From Anaerolineales bacterium (lineage in GTDB: Bacteria; Chloroflexota; Anaerolineae; Anaerolineales; UBA11579): a DNA stretch of 54,567 nucleotides. Where the stretch lies: contig JAFGDK010000094.1 of assembly GCA_016932165.1 (NCBI GenBank), positions 1 to 54,567 of the forward strand, in the 5' to 3' direction. Below, one piece after another: positions 10,321-19,125 of the stretch (the first letter of the stretch is position 1; each line of letters starts with the position of its first letter). The notes below the pieces were generated by a model. It was not told the origin of the DNA. It worked only from the letters and a program-made list of their open reading frames with translations, and made no database searches. Position numbers and translations under genes: made by a program.

Positions 10321-12162
10321 TTACTCCACTGTCACGGATTTGGCCAGATTTCTTGGCTGATCTACATCCAAGCCGCGCAGGGCGGCGATGTGGTAGGCTA
10401 GGATCTGGAGGGGAATGACGGTGATCACCGGACTCAACATCCAGGGCGTCGGCGGTACCCAAATGATGTGGTCGGCAAGAGGGGGGATCAGTTCGTCGCC
10501 ATCTGTGGCAACTGCAATCACCGGAGCCCCGCGGGCTTTGGTTTGCTCGATCTGGCTGATCATCTTTTCATACCACTGATCCTGGGTAGCAATCACCACC
10601 ACGGGCATATCTTGATCAAACAGGGCAATGGGGCCGTGTTTCATTTCCCCTCCGGGGTACCCCTCAGCGTGGATGTAGGAAATCTCTTTGAGCTTAAGGG
10701 CGCCTTCGTAGGCAGTCGGCATGTTAATCCCCCGGCCCAGGTAGATACAGTTTTGTGTGTCTTTGATCGCCTCGGCGATCACACGGACATCATCTTCACG
10801 CTCGAGAACTTGATCCACCAGTTCTGGGAGGCGGCGCAGCTGGCTGACCAAATCGCTGCGCTCAGATGGGGTGATGGTACCGCGAAGGTCGGCGAGGAGA
10901 ATGGCGAGCATGTACTGGTCTACGAGGGGGGCGGTGTAGGCTTTTGTGGAGGCTACCCCGATTTCGGGCCCGGCTTGCATGGAGATAAACCCATCAGCAA
11001 TCCGCATGGCCTGGGAGCCGATCACGTTGACAATCGACCACAGGGTTGCGCCGCGCTTTTTGCCCTCGTTCATTGCGGCCAGGGTATCAGCGGTTTCACC
11101 AGATTGGCTGATCGCCATCACCACGGTGCGTTCGTTGATGATCGGGTCTCGGTAGCGGAATTCAGAGGCGACATCCACCTCCACCGGGATGCGGGCGATG
11201 CTTTCAATCAGCACCTTGCCGACCATCGCTGCGTAGGAGGCAGTTCCGCAGGCAATGATGATGATCTTTTCGATCTGGTTGGCGAATTCGTCGGTCAGGT
11301 TAAGGTCGGGGAGCAGAATTTTGCCGAATTCAAAGTCCACCCGCCCGGAAATGGTGTCGGTGACCGAGCGGACCTGCTCGTGGATCTCTTTCTGCATGAA
11401 GTGGCGGTATTCTCCCTTTTCAGCGGCTACCGGGTCCCAGGCGATGGTGTCGATGGCATAACCGATTTTTTTGCCCTCCAGAGTTTGGATCTCTGCACCC
11501 TGGCGGGTAACAACGGCAATTTGATGGCTTTCGAGGAATGCGATTCTGCGGGTATGATCGAGGATGGCGGGCATATCAGAGGCGAGGAGCATTTCATCCT
11601 CACCAAAACCGATGACCACACCACCTGCATTGCCAATGCGGGAAGCGATGATCTTATCTGGTTCATCTGAAGAAATGACAACAATACCGTGATGCCCTTT
11701 GAGCAGCTCAAAGGCTTTGCGGGAGGCGCTGAGCAGGTCATTGCCAGCGGAGAGGAATTTCTCGATCAGGTGGACGATGATCTCGCTATCGGTCTCGGAA
11801 TTTAGATGAACACCTTCAAAGACGAGTTCATCTCTGAGCTCAAGATAATTTTCGACGATGCCGTTGTGGACGACAACCACATTGCCGGTCGCCCCAATAT
11901 GGGGGTGGGCATTGCGTTGATTGGGCTCGCCGTGGGTGGCCCAGCGGGTGTGCCCGATCCCCAGTTTTCCGGACAGCGGGTTGTTCTGGACGATTTCAAA
12001 CAGGCGGTTGAGCTTGCCAGCGTCACGCCGGATTTCGATGTGGCCGTTTTCAAGGATGGCGACCCCAGCTGAGTCGTAGCCGCGGTATTCCAGCCGTTTG
12101 AGGCCATTTAAGATGATCGGCGTGGCGTCACGCGGGCCGATGTATCCAACAATTCCACACAT
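10321..12162 (-). CDS. glmS: Glutamine--fructose-6-phosphate aminotransferase (isomerizing)
   Basis: A 613-residue GlmS converting fructose-6-phosphate and glutamine to glucosamine-6-phosphate, the entry to peptidoglycan amino sugars. The protein begins MCGIVGYIG, so Cys2 is the Ntn glutaminase nucleophile; this fixes the start at 12162 and rules out the in-frame ATG at 12177, which would bury the Cys and overlaps the GGAGG ribosome-binding site. Two SIS domains follow (IIACGTASYAA; the SQSGETADT and STKAYTAP loops), then the GGEMKHGPIALFD segment and the C-terminal AKSVTVE tail typical of the family. The long leader contains a candidate glmS ribozyme, giving a plausible product-feedback control. 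Confidence 0.96.
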   Translation of the reverse strand: MCGIVGYIGPRDATPIILNGLKRLEYRGYDSAGVAILENGHIEIRRDAGKLNRLFEIVQNNPLSGKLGIGHTRWATHGEPNQRNAHPHIGATGNVVVVHNGIVENYLELRDELVFEGVHLNSETDSEIIVHLIEKFLSAGNDLLSASRKAFELLKGHHGIVVISSDEPDKIIASRIGNAGGVVIGFGEDEMLLASDMPAILDHTRRIAFLESHQIAVVTRQGAEIQTLEGKKIGYAIDTIAWDPVAAEKGEYRHFMQKEIHEQVRSVTDTISGRVDFEFGKILLPDLNLTDEFANQIEKIIIIACGTASYAAMVGKVLIESIARIPVEVDVASEFRYRDPIINERTVVMAISQSGETADTLAAMNEGKKRGATLWSIVNVIGSQAMRIADGFISMQAGPEIGVASTKAYTAPLVDQYMLAILLADLRGTITPSERSDLVSQLRRLPELVDQVLEREDDVRVIAEAIKDTQNCIYLGRGINMPTAYEGALKLKEISYIHAEGYPGGEMKHGPIALFDQDMPVVVIATQDQWYEKMISQIEQTKARGAPVIAVATDGDELIPPLADHIIWVPPTPWMLSPVITVIPLQILAYHIAALRGLDVDQPRNLAKSVTVE

Positions 12163-12289
12163 GAGAGGAACCTCCATATTCGCTGAGCAATAGCCAGGCG
12201 CAGGGTTTCTAATAATCCCAGTTCTGGTGCTCTTATTTGGGCCAACGGTGGATATATTTTGCCAGTTTTGTTGCCAAAGCTGTATTGTG

Positions 12290-12463
12290 ATATCCGTTTT
12301 CTCTATGGAGGAAAAGACTGTGGAGTGCTGGCTGCTCCGGAGGGCTTCCGCTGATCACTCGATTTTCCCGGCAGGCAGATTGACAATCTGGCTGTGATCC
12401 GGTTAGCTCCATTCTGACATGGAGAACCCTCATCCTCGTCACCCAAAGTCTGGGCCGTGCGCT
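12290..12463 (-). ncRNA. Candidate glmS ribozyme with a ~61-nt structured insertion
   Basis: Read on the minus strand, the glmS leader has, in the right order, the blocks of the known glmS ribozyme core. AGCGC (12463-12459) is followed by a P1-like hairpin CCCA/TGGG, then TGACGAGG (12441-12434). GAGGGTT (12431-12425) can pair with AGCCCTC (12346-12340) as P3. ATCGAG (12363-12358) then runs into TCAGCGGA and CCTCCGG. By eye about 20 of 27 positions from ATCGAG onward match the Bacillus core as I remember it. Between GGGTT and ATCGAG lies an insert (12424-12364) with its own hairpins (CTCCAT/ATGGAG; CAGATT/AATCTG within CCGG/CCGG). Predicted cleavage is between 12463 and 12462. One P2.1 pair appears lost (A opposite A). 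The 3' limit is approximate. Identification is by memory, not by covariance search. Confidence 0.55.
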
Positions 12464-12518
12464 ATCTTTTCCGAATAGGTTTTCTGTTTTCGGCTGCCTC
12501 CAGAGTCTAATTTGTGGC

Positions 12519-12524
12519 ATTATA
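12519..12524 (-). promoter_or_regulatory. glmS: Candidate -10 box for the glmS leader
   Basis: A perfect TATAAT on the minus strand (ATTATA on plus) lies about 55 nt before the predicted ribozyme cleavage site and about 360 nt before the glmS start. No good -35 is visible at 16-18 bp, so the assignment rests on the -10 and on position. Confidence 0.35.
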
Positions 12525-12666
12525 CCTTAATTTAAAGGCGGCTGAGAGTTTGTTGATATTTGTTCAGTGGTCCTAATGAGATAGTATTTGGGTCAGTCGT
12601 CTATATAACTTGAGGCGTAAAAATTCGGATATAATTATTCTGGTGATGGATGCCTGGTTGGCGTGG

Positions 12667-12672
12667 TATAAT
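12667..12672 (+). promoter_or_regulatory. mreB: Candidate -10 box for the mre operon
   Basis: TATAAT at 12667-12672, with a second one at 12630-12635, both upstream of mreB. The nearer would give an untranslated leader of roughly 75 nt before the TTG start. Neither has a convincing -35 hexamer at 17 bp. Confidence 0.35.
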
Positions 12673-12754
12673 TGGCCTTTGGTATTTTCGAATGTCACCT
12701 AACCAGGGTGAACCCGCGGGAATATTGAATTGATGATGATAATCGGAGCGAACA

Positions 12755-13804
12755 TTGGCATTTAATCTCCTCAATTGGTTTTTGGGGTTCTTTTCTCTTG
12801 ATATTGGGATTGATCTGGGGACTGCTAACACGCTAGTGCATGTCAGCGGGAAAGGGATCGTGATCAACGAGCCATCCTATGTGGCGATTGATAAGCGCAC
12901 GCGTGAGCCTTATTTTGTGGGCAAAGAGGCCAAGGCGATGGTAGGCAGAACACCCAGCAATATGATCGCGGTGCGTCCGCTTAGGGATGGGGTGATCTCG
13001 GAATTCGAGATCACCCAGGAAATGCTGGCATATTTTATCGATAAAGCCCACCAGCAGAGCATTGTGCCTTTCCCGCGGCCGCGTGTGGTGGTGGGTATCC
13101 CCTCAGGCGTGACGGAAGTGGAAATGCGGGCGGTCTACGATGCCTGTGCATTGGCTGGTGCCCGTGAAACCTATCTGATCGAAGAGCCGACCGCTTCGGC
13201 GATTGCAGCCGGGCTTCCAGTGGCCGAGGTAGGCGGAAGTATGATTGTGGACATTGGCGGTGGGACCACTGAGGTGACAGTTTTCTCGATGGGCGGTGTG
13301 GTTACGTCGCGCTCACTGCGCGTGGCTGGTGATGAACTTGACCAGGATATTCTTCAATATATAAAAAATAAATATAACTTATTAATCGGCGACCGGATGG
13401 CGGAGGAAGTCAAGATGCGGATTGGGTCGGCTTTCCCGCTTCCGGAGGAGAAGACCTATGCCGTCCGGGGCCGGAATCTGGTCTCAGGGCTGCCGGAGAC
13501 ATTGGAATTATCGTCTATCGAGATCCGTGAAGCGATCGCCGGGTCGGTACAAACGATCATCGATACGGTGAAGGATACGCTGGACGAGGTGCAACCGGAG
13601 ATTATCTCAGACCTGATGGATATTGGGATCTGTCTGTCTGGCGGCGGGGGTCTGCTGCTAGGCCTGGCAGAGCGTCTGACGGAAGAAGTGCGCATCAGGG
13701 CCTGGGTGGCGGAAGATCCGATGACCTGCGTCGCCCGCGGGGCGGGCCTGGTGCTGGAAGACTTTGAGAATTTAAACCACTGGCTTATCCGGGTGGATCA
13801 TTAG
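12755..13804 (+). CDS. mreB: Rod-shape determining actin homologue MreB
   Basis: A 349-residue MreB, the membrane-associated actin-like filament protein that positions the lateral wall synthesis machinery. Seen: the N-terminal amphipathic/hydrophobic segment (FNLLNWFLGFF), phosphate-1 motif DIGIDLGTANTLV, phosphate-2 motif VDIGGGTTEVTV, and the adenosine motif LSGGGGLLLGL. The length is normal. The start is TTG (12755) with CGGAGC about 7 nt upstream; no ATG fits the conserved N-terminus. It is the first gene of mreB-mreC-mreD-mrdA. Confidence 0.96.
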   Translation: MAFNLLNWFLGFFSLDIGIDLGTANTLVHVSGKGIVINEPSYVAIDKRTREPYFVGKEAKAMVGRTPSNMIAVRPLRDGVISEFEITQEMLAYFIDKAHQQSIVPFPRPRVVVGIPSGVTEVEMRAVYDACALAGARETYLIEEPTASAIAAGLPVAEVGGSMIVDIGGGTTEVTVFSMGGVVTSRSLRVAGDELDQDILQYIKNKYNLLIGDRMAEEVKMRIGSAFPLPEEKTYAVRGRNLVSGLPETLELSSIEIREAIAGSVQTIIDTVKDTLDEVQPEIISDLMDIGICLSGGGGLLLGLAERLTEEVRIRAWVAEDPMTCVARGAGLVLEDFENLNHWLIRVDH

Positions 13805-13861
13805 GTCCGTTCGGGTACGATCCAACCACACTCTCGGCTGCCAGTCTGAAGATGGTGCTTG

Positions 13862-14713
13862 ATGAAGATTAGAAATAGCCAACGATGGATTTCCATTGCG
13901 CTTGGTTTGGTTGTGGTCGGTATTTTGGTATTGGCCTTAGGGGGTTACCTGTCTGCGGTAGGGGATTTTGTTTTGGGGTCAGTGCTGCAGGCGCAAGAAT
14001 GGCTGACAGTCCGTTTTCAAACTTTCCAAGATTTTTACAACGCACCTACCGACTTGGTCAGGCTTCGTCAGGAGAATGCTGAGTTGCAGGCAGAAGTGGC
14101 TAAACTGCAAACAGAAGTGATTGACCTGCAGCAGCAGGTGAGTGAGGTGGAGCTGCTAACCGCATTGCTGGAGTTTGCCCGCGGCCAGCGCGAGAATGAA
14201 TATATGGCTGCCTCGGTTGTATTCCGAGATCCGCGCCCATTTTTAAAGTATGTGGTGATTGATGTGGGGTCTGACGATGGAATTTTGGCGGGGATGCCGG
14301 TGGTCGGTCCTGAGGGGCTGGTTGGGCGAGTGGATGCAGTGACCGCCAATGCGGCCCGTGTGCAGCTTGTTACTGATCCGGATTCTAGTGTTAATGTCAG
14401 GATTCAACCCTCTGATACTACCGCTGTGCTGCTTGGAAGTATTACCAGCGATCTTTCCCTGGACCTGATTCCGATTGATGCAACTATTAATGCAGGCGAC
14501 CTGGTGCTGACTTCGGGGCTGGGGGGCAATTTTCCTGCGAATATTTTGGTGGGTCAGGTGGCAAGTGTGCGCAGTTCAGCTACTTCTCTGTTCCAGCAGG
14601 CTGCAATCCAACCCGCGGTTGATCTAAACCGCCTGGACATAGTGCTGGTGGTGGTTAATTTTCAGCCGATTGACACCGAACCATTGATCCCAGAGATAAC
14701 TGAGGGGCAGTAG
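13862..14713 (+). CDS. mreC: Rod-shape determining protein MreC
   Basis: A 283-residue bitopic protein linking MreB to the extracytoplasmic wall synthases. Residues about 12-36 are a transmembrane helix. A coiled coil follows (about 60-105, rich in Leu/Glu/Gln heptads), and then the beta-barrel MreC domain with the VVGPEGLVGRVDAVTANAARV-type motif and TSGLGGNFPANILVGQV near the C-terminus. The in-frame TTG one codon earlier (13859) is a less likely start. It sits between mreB and mreD with short spacings. Confidence 0.93.
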   Translation: MKIRNSQRWISIALGLVVVGILVLALGGYLSAVGDFVLGSVLQAQEWLTVRFQTFQDFYNAPTDLVRLRQENAELQAEVAKLQTEVIDLQQQVSEVELLTALLEFARGQRENEYMAASVVFRDPRPFLKYVVIDVGSDDGILAGMPVVGPEGLVGRVDAVTANAARVQLVTDPDSSVNVRIQPSDTTAVLLGSITSDLSLDLIPIDATINAGDLVLTSGLGGNFPANILVGQVASVRSSATSLFQQAAIQPAVDLNRLDIVLVVVNFQPIDTEPLIPEITEGQ

Positions 14714-14719
14714 ATCAGG

Positions 14720-15220
14720 ATGGCAGGGCTGACGGCTGTAGTGTTGATTACCATTTCTATGGTGCTGCAAAACTCAATCGTTGTGCGCCTTCAGATGCTA
14801 GAAGGGGCTGCCGACCTTGTGCTGCTGGTACTGGTCTCTTGGGTGATGGTTTCGGAGCACAAGCAGCACTGGCAGTTTGGCCTTTTGGCTGGTTTGCTGG
14901 TGGGTTTATCATCGGCGATTCCGTGGTGGATTCCAGCGTTGACCTATGCGGGTTTTACGCTGGGGATAACTCTGGTTCAACGCAGGATATGGCAGGTACC
15001 GATCTGGTTGCTGCTGACAGCAACATTTTTTGGCACCATTCTGATCCTCGGAGTTGAGATTTTCTATCTTTGGGTGACTGGTGTGCCCCTAGACCTGGTA
15101 GAGGTATTCAATGTGGTCATTCTTCCATCGGTGGTGTTGAATATGATTGCGGTGTTACCGGTGTACGGGTTGGTGGGGGAAATTGCCAAGAGGAGCTTCC
15201 CCAGAGAGGTGGAAGTATGA
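14720..15220 (+). CDS. mreD: Rod-shape determining membrane protein MreD
   Basis: A 166-residue very hydrophobic protein with about five predicted membrane segments. MreD is poorly conserved, so the call rests on size, hydropathy and position between mreC and mrdA. A TCAGGA sequence overlaps the start region 6 nt after the mreC stop. Its last codons overlap the mrdA start (ATGA, 15217-15220), implying coupled translation. Confidence 0.88.
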   Translation: MAGLTAVVLITISMVLQNSIVVRLQMLEGAADLVLLVLVSWVMVSEHKQHWQFGLLAGLLVGLSSAIPWWIPALTYAGFTLGITLVQRRIWQVPIWLLLTATFFGTILILGVEIFYLWVTGVPLDLVEVFNVVILPSVVLNMIAVLPVYGLVGEIAKRSFPREVEV

Positions 15221-17538
15221 TCCCATCCAATCAGCAGCAGCAGAATAAGGTTGATCCCTGGCGGATTTATCTGTTTGGGGCGGTATTTGCTGCCTTTTTA
15301 TTAGTTTTTATATTCCGTTTGTTTAGCCTGCAAATTATTCAGGGGGGCCAATTCCTCCAGGATGCTGAAGAGAACCGCACCGAGGCGGTTAGTTTACAAA
15401 CTCAGCGCGGGGTGATCTATGACCGTAACGGGATTGTATTGGCGCGCAACATTGCTTCTTACAGCATTGCGATCATCCCGGCAGATATGCCAGAAGATCC
15501 AGGTGAGCAGGATGAAATCTTGCGCGAGCTGGCTCAGTACACGGAGAAACCGATCAGCTATGATGATGATCCGGCGGCTGAGGATATCCTGATTCAGTGT
15601 GGAGATAATCTTGGGATCATTGAGATGTTCAATATTGGCTTATCCTTTGCCCCCTACCAGCCGGTTTTGATCGAGTGTGATATCGAGCGCGAGCGGGCTT
15701 TGGCGATCATGGAACAGGCCGTCGACTGGCCCGGGGTGGGCATCCAGGTGGATCCGGTGCGGGATTATCCGACCGGCGAGCTTACCTCTACCTTTATTGG
15801 GTACGTTGGGCCGATTCCAGAATCGGTTGAAGCCCAATTGAGGGAACAGGGGTTTGTGCCCAACAGGGATAAGATTGGGTATGGGGGTTTGGAATTGTAT
15901 TTTGACCAGGTGCTGCGCGGGGTGCCAGGCAGGCGGGTTATCGAAGTGGATGTGGCCGGGGCTGAGCTGCGGGATGTCGAGGCAATCGTACAGCCTGAGG
16001 ACGGCAAGAACCTGGTGCTGACGATCGACCTGCGCTACCAGCAGGCAACCGATGCGATCCTAAAGAAGGAGATCAACTTCTGGAATTTATATTTTTACGG
16101 CAACTCCGGCCAAATCCGGATCAGCAGCGGGGTAGCGATTGCAATTAATCCAAAGACAGGGGAAATTTTGTCGATGGTTTCGTGGCCTACATATGAGAAT
16201 AACCGGTTTGCGCGTTTCATTCCGGCCTATTATTACAACCAACTGATCTCTGATGCAACCAACCCTTTGCTGAATCATGCTGTGGGTGCGGAGCTGCCTG
16301 CGGGATCGGTATTCAAGATCGTCACTGGGATAGGAGCGCTCAATGAGGGCGTGGTGAGGGTGGACCAGATAGTAGAAACCCCGGGACAGATTACGATTGA
16401 AAACAGTTTCTATCCAGGAGACCCTGGAAAAGCCAAAGATTTTGTGGACTGGAACAGAGCAGGGTTTGGCTCGCTAGATTTCTATGGCGGAGTTGCCAAT
16501 TCTTCAAATGTGTATTTTTATAAACTTGGCGGTGGTTATGAGCCGGAAGGGATCGAAGGTCTGGGAATCTGCCGCATGGGCACCTATGCTGAAGCGCTGG
16601 GATATAACCAGTTAAACGGAATTGAGCTACCAGATGAGACGGATGGATTGATTCCAGACCCGACCTGGAAGCGGATCAACCAGGGGGAGAACTGGTCAAC
16701 TGGGGATACTTATCTTGCTGGTGTGGGGCAGGGTTTTATGATCGCATCTCCGCTGCAGGTGCTGCTTTCTGCAGCGACGGTGGCCAATGATGGAAAATTG
16801 ATGCGGCCAACAATAGTGCGGGAAGTGGTGGATGATGCTGGCAGCATAGTAACGATTGTGATGGATGAACTGGGCAATCTGCTGGAGAGCGAAGTGGATG
16901 CACAAGGCCGGGTGATCGTAAAAGTGTATAACGCAGCTGGCGAGCCGATGGACTTGGTGGTTTTGGATGAGAATGGCCAGTTATATGATTATTTTTATAC
17001 TGAGGATGGGACTGTTGAAGGCCAGGTTTATAATGCGGATGGAGATCCGATCCGACCGGTGTTGATCAGCCCATTTGTCCCAGATATGAAGTGGGATTTG
17101 ACCGAGGATCACATGATCTCGAAGTTCGAGGATCCGTTAGGGATTGGCAGCTGCAAACCGACCGGAGTGTTTACGACGATCGATCCAGAAGTATTCACGA
17201 ATGTGCAGATAGGTATGAGGCTGGCTGTGACCGAGGGTACCCTTTCGCGCGAGCCAGATTTATTCGGACCGAATTTCCCTATACCGGTGGCAGGAAAGAC
17301 TGGGACGGCTGAGTATTGCGACATTGTTGCCCTGCAGAAAAACCTGTGTATTCCAGGAAACTGGCCGACACATTCATGGACAGTGGCGTATGCGCCCTAT
17401 GATGATCCTGAGATCGCGGTGGTGGCCTTTTTGTATAACGGGGGTGAGGGAGCGAGTGTGGCTGGCCCGGTGGTAAGGCAGATGATTGAGGCGTATTTTG
17501 AGCTTAAAACGATTGATGCTGCCTTGGGCGTACCCTAG
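15217..17538 (+). CDS. mrdA: Penicillin-binding protein 2 (elongasome transpeptidase)
   Basis: A 773-residue class B PBP that cross-links peptidoglycan in the rod complex with RodA. Residues about 14-40 form the membrane anchor, followed by the RGVIYDRNG pedestal motif. The transpeptidase domain has S364-V-F-K (nucleophile Ser), S429-S-N431, and KTGT near residue 692. The protein is longer than many PBP2s because residues about 549-622 form a loop-like insertion with repeated Asp/Gly/Tyr-Asn phrases (DENGQLYDYF, EDGTVEGQVYNADGDP) between the SSN and KTGT motifs. The ATG at 15217 overlaps the mreD stop and is preceded by AGAGGTGGAAG; the frame is open further upstream, but that part lies inside mreD. 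Confidence 0.95.
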   Translation: MIPSNQQQQNKVDPWRIYLFGAVFAAFLLVFIFRLFSLQIIQGGQFLQDAEENRTEAVSLQTQRGVIYDRNGIVLARNIASYSIAIIPADMPEDPGEQDEILRELAQYTEKPISYDDDPAAEDILIQCGDNLGIIEMFNIGLSFAPYQPVLIECDIERERALAIMEQAVDWPGVGIQVDPVRDYPTGELTSTFIGYVGPIPESVEAQLREQGFVPNRDKIGYGGLELYFDQVLRGVPGRRVIEVDVAGAELRDVEAIVQPEDGKNLVLTIDLRYQQATDAILKKEINFWNLYFYGNSGQIRISSGVAIAINPKTGEILSMVSWPTYENNRFARFIPAYYYNQLISDATNPLLNHAVGAELPAGSVFKIVTGIGALNEGVVRVDQIVETPGQITIENSFYPGDPGKAKDFVDWNRAGFGSLDFYGGVANSSNVYFYKLGGGYEPEGIEGLGICRMGTYAEALGYNQLNGIELPDETDGLIPDPTWKRINQGENWSTGDTYLAGVGQGFMIASPLQVLLSAATVANDGKLMRPTIVREVVDDAGSIVTIVMDELGNLLESEVDAQGRVIVKVYNAAGEPMDLVVLDENGQLYDYFYTEDGTVEGQVYNADGDPIRPVLISPFVPDMKWDLTEDHMISKFEDPLGIGSCKPTGVFTTIDPEVFTNVQIGMRLAVTEGTLSREPDLFGPNFPIPVAGKTGTAEYCDIVALQKNLCIPGNWPTHSWTVAYAPYDDPEIAVVAFLYNGGEGASVAGPVVRQMIEAYFELKTIDAALGVP

Positions 17539-17545
17539 GAGTTAA

Positions 17546-17554
17546 TGCTATAAT
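17546..17554 (+). promoter_or_regulatory. Extended -10 promoter for minCDE
   Basis: TGCTATAAT, an extended -10 (TGn-TATAAT), lies 8 bp after the mrdA stop. TTGGGC 19 bp upstream of the box is a weak -35. The start point would be near 17561, about 50 nt before the preferred minC ATG; the leader contains the repeated word ATCGAT. Confidence 0.5.
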
Positions 17555-17613
17555 GGCCCAATCGATTCTCATCGATCGGGTGTATGAGTTTTCTTCAGTG
17601 CAGGACAAAATCT

Positions 17614-18306
17614 ATGCCGCAGACGATTCAATTTAAGGGTATCCGCGAGGGATTATTGGTAACGCTGGAGGGTGAGGGGGAGTGGTCGGAAGTGGAAATC
17701 GGCCTGATGGACCAGCTTTCTGAACAGGGGGATTTTTTGCGTGGGGCAAAATTGATCCTCAATGTGGAAAATCATGTGATTAATGCAGCTTCAATGGGGC
17801 GGCTGCGTGATCAAATTTCAGATATGGGGTTAACCCTGTGGGCGGTGCTGACCAATTCGCCCACCACTGAACAGAATGCCCAGGCATTGGGGCTGGCAAC
17901 CAAAATTCACCAGGGTCCTGTCGAGGGGCGAGCCCCCAGGCAGAAAAAAATTCAGGATGAAGATGAAGCGATCTTTATCCGGCGGACGCTGCGTTCGGGT
18001 GCAAGTATAAATTTTGACGGTCATGTGGTGATCCTGGGAGATGTCAATCCCGGCGCTGAGGTGATCGCCGGCGGCAATGTGCTGGTCTGGGGTAAATTAC
18101 GCGGGATGGTTCACGCGGGTGCAGGAGGAGATTCGGAGGCTGTGGTATGCGCACTGGTACTTACGCCAACTCAATTGAGAATAAATGATAAGATAGCAAT
18201 TTCTCCGTCAGAGGGCCGCAAGACTCAACCGGAAATGGCTATGGTTCGGGATGGAAAAGTGGTTGCGCAACCCTGGCTGGAAGACCGGAAAATTAGAAAA
18301 GTGTAG
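17614..18306 (+). CDS. minC: Septum site-determining protein MinC
   Basis: A 230-residue MinC, the FtsZ antagonist recruited to the membrane by MinD. The N-terminal part (to about 100) matches the FtsZ-inhibiting domain. The C-terminal beta-helix domain is recognisable by RTLRSGASINFDGHVVILGDVNPGAEVIAGGNVLVWGKLRG and by the AGAGGD turn. I prefer the ATG at 17614, preceded by AGGACAAAATCT, over the in-frame ATG at 17584, which adds ten residues without similarity. It is followed 9 bp later by minD. Confidence 0.93.
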   Translation: MPQTIQFKGIREGLLVTLEGEGEWSEVEIGLMDQLSEQGDFLRGAKLILNVENHVINAASMGRLRDQISDMGLTLWAVLTNSPTTEQNAQALGLATKIHQGPVEGRAPRQKKIQDEDEAIFIRRTLRSGASINFDGHVVILGDVNPGAEVIAGGNVLVWGKLRGMVHAGAGGDSEAVVCALVLTPTQLRINDKIAISPSEGRKTQPEMAMVRDGKVVAQPWLEDRKIRKV

Positions 18307-18315
18307 AGGTAGCAA

Positions 18316-19125
18316 ATGGCAGGAAAAGTTATCACGATTACATCGGGCAAAGGCGGTGTTGGTAAGACCACGGCCACTGCCAACATTGGGGCGGCATTGG
18401 CCAAACTTGGTTATAAAGTGGTATGCCTCGATGCTGATATTGGGCTCCGGAACCTGGATGTAATCCTGGGACTGGAGAACCGGATCGTTTATGATCTGGT
18501 CGATGTGGTAGAAGGGCGCTGCCGGCTGCCGCAGGCGATGATCAAGGATAAACAGCTTCCCAATTTAACCCTGATTCCGGCAGCCCAGACAAGAGACAAG
18601 AGCGCAGTATCGCCCAGTGATATGATCAGGCTGTGCAACGATCTGCGGCAGATCGTGGATTTTGTGGTGATCGACTCTCCCGCCGGGATCGAGCGGGGCT
18701 TCCGCAATGCGATTGCAGGGGCAGATATGGTGCTGGTGATCACTAACCCTGAGGTTTCGGCGGTGCGTGATGCAGACCGGATCATTGGCTTAATCGAGGC
18801 TGAGGAAAAAGGTCCGGCAAAACTGGTACTCAACCGGATTAACCACCAGATGGTCGAGCGCGGTGATATGCTTAACTCTAATGATGTGCTTGAATTGCTG
18901 GCAATAGATCTGATTGGAATAGTGCCTGAAGATGAGAGTATTTTGGTGAGCGCAAACCGGGGTATTCCCGCAACATTGGATGAGAACAGCCAGGCAGGGA
19001 AAGCTTTTGCTAATATTGCCAGACGACTTACAGGTGAGGATGTGCCATTCCTCGACTTGCAAGCCACATCTGGATTCTTCAGCAGATTAACGAGATTTAT
19101 GCGTTCGGGAGGAGGTGGAAAATGA
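18316..19125 (+). CDS. minD: Septum site-determining ATPase MinD
   Basis: A 269-residue MinD. The deviant Walker A is GKGGVGKTT near residue 10, the switch region DADIGLRNLDVILG and the DSPAGIERGF motif follow, and the C-terminal LTRFMRSGG tail is a plausible amphipathic membrane-targeting helix. MinD dimerises on ATP, binds membrane and MinC, and is released by MinE. AGAGGTAGCAA precedes the ATG. The gene overlaps minE by 4 bp. Confidence 0.96.
   Translation: MAGKVITITSGKGGVGKTTATANIGAALAKLGYKVVCLDADIGLRNLDVILGLENRIVYDLVDVVEGRCRLPQAMIKDKQLPNLTLIPAAQTRDKSAVSPSDMIRLCNDLRQIVDFVVIDSPAGIERGFRNAIAGADMVLVITNPEVSAVRDADRIIGLIEAEEKGPAKLVLNRINHQMVERGDMLNSNDVLELLAIDLIGIVPEDESILVSANRGIPATLDENSQAGKAFANIARRLTGEDVPFLDLQATSGFFSRLTRFMRSGGGGK

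Noticed and set aside
10468-11670. A 400-codon open frame on the plus strand opposite glmS
   Set aside because: It lies wholly antisense to a well-supported gene, and its His/Asp/Gly-rich composition is that of a reverse-complement shadow.
12163-12177. Longer GlmS starting at 12177
   Set aside because: It would bury the essential N-terminal Cys and uses the ribosome-binding site as coding sequence.
12163-12240. AGCACCAGAACTGG close to the glmS start as the ribozyme 5' block
   Set aside because: It resembles the ribozyme start, but there is no space for the core before the ATG; the better match is the set of blocks further upstream at 12463-12340.
12233-12520. A 95-codon open frame on the minus strand in the glmS leader
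   Set aside because: It covers the structured ribozyme-like region, has no ribosome-binding site and no family features; it is likely untranslated leader.
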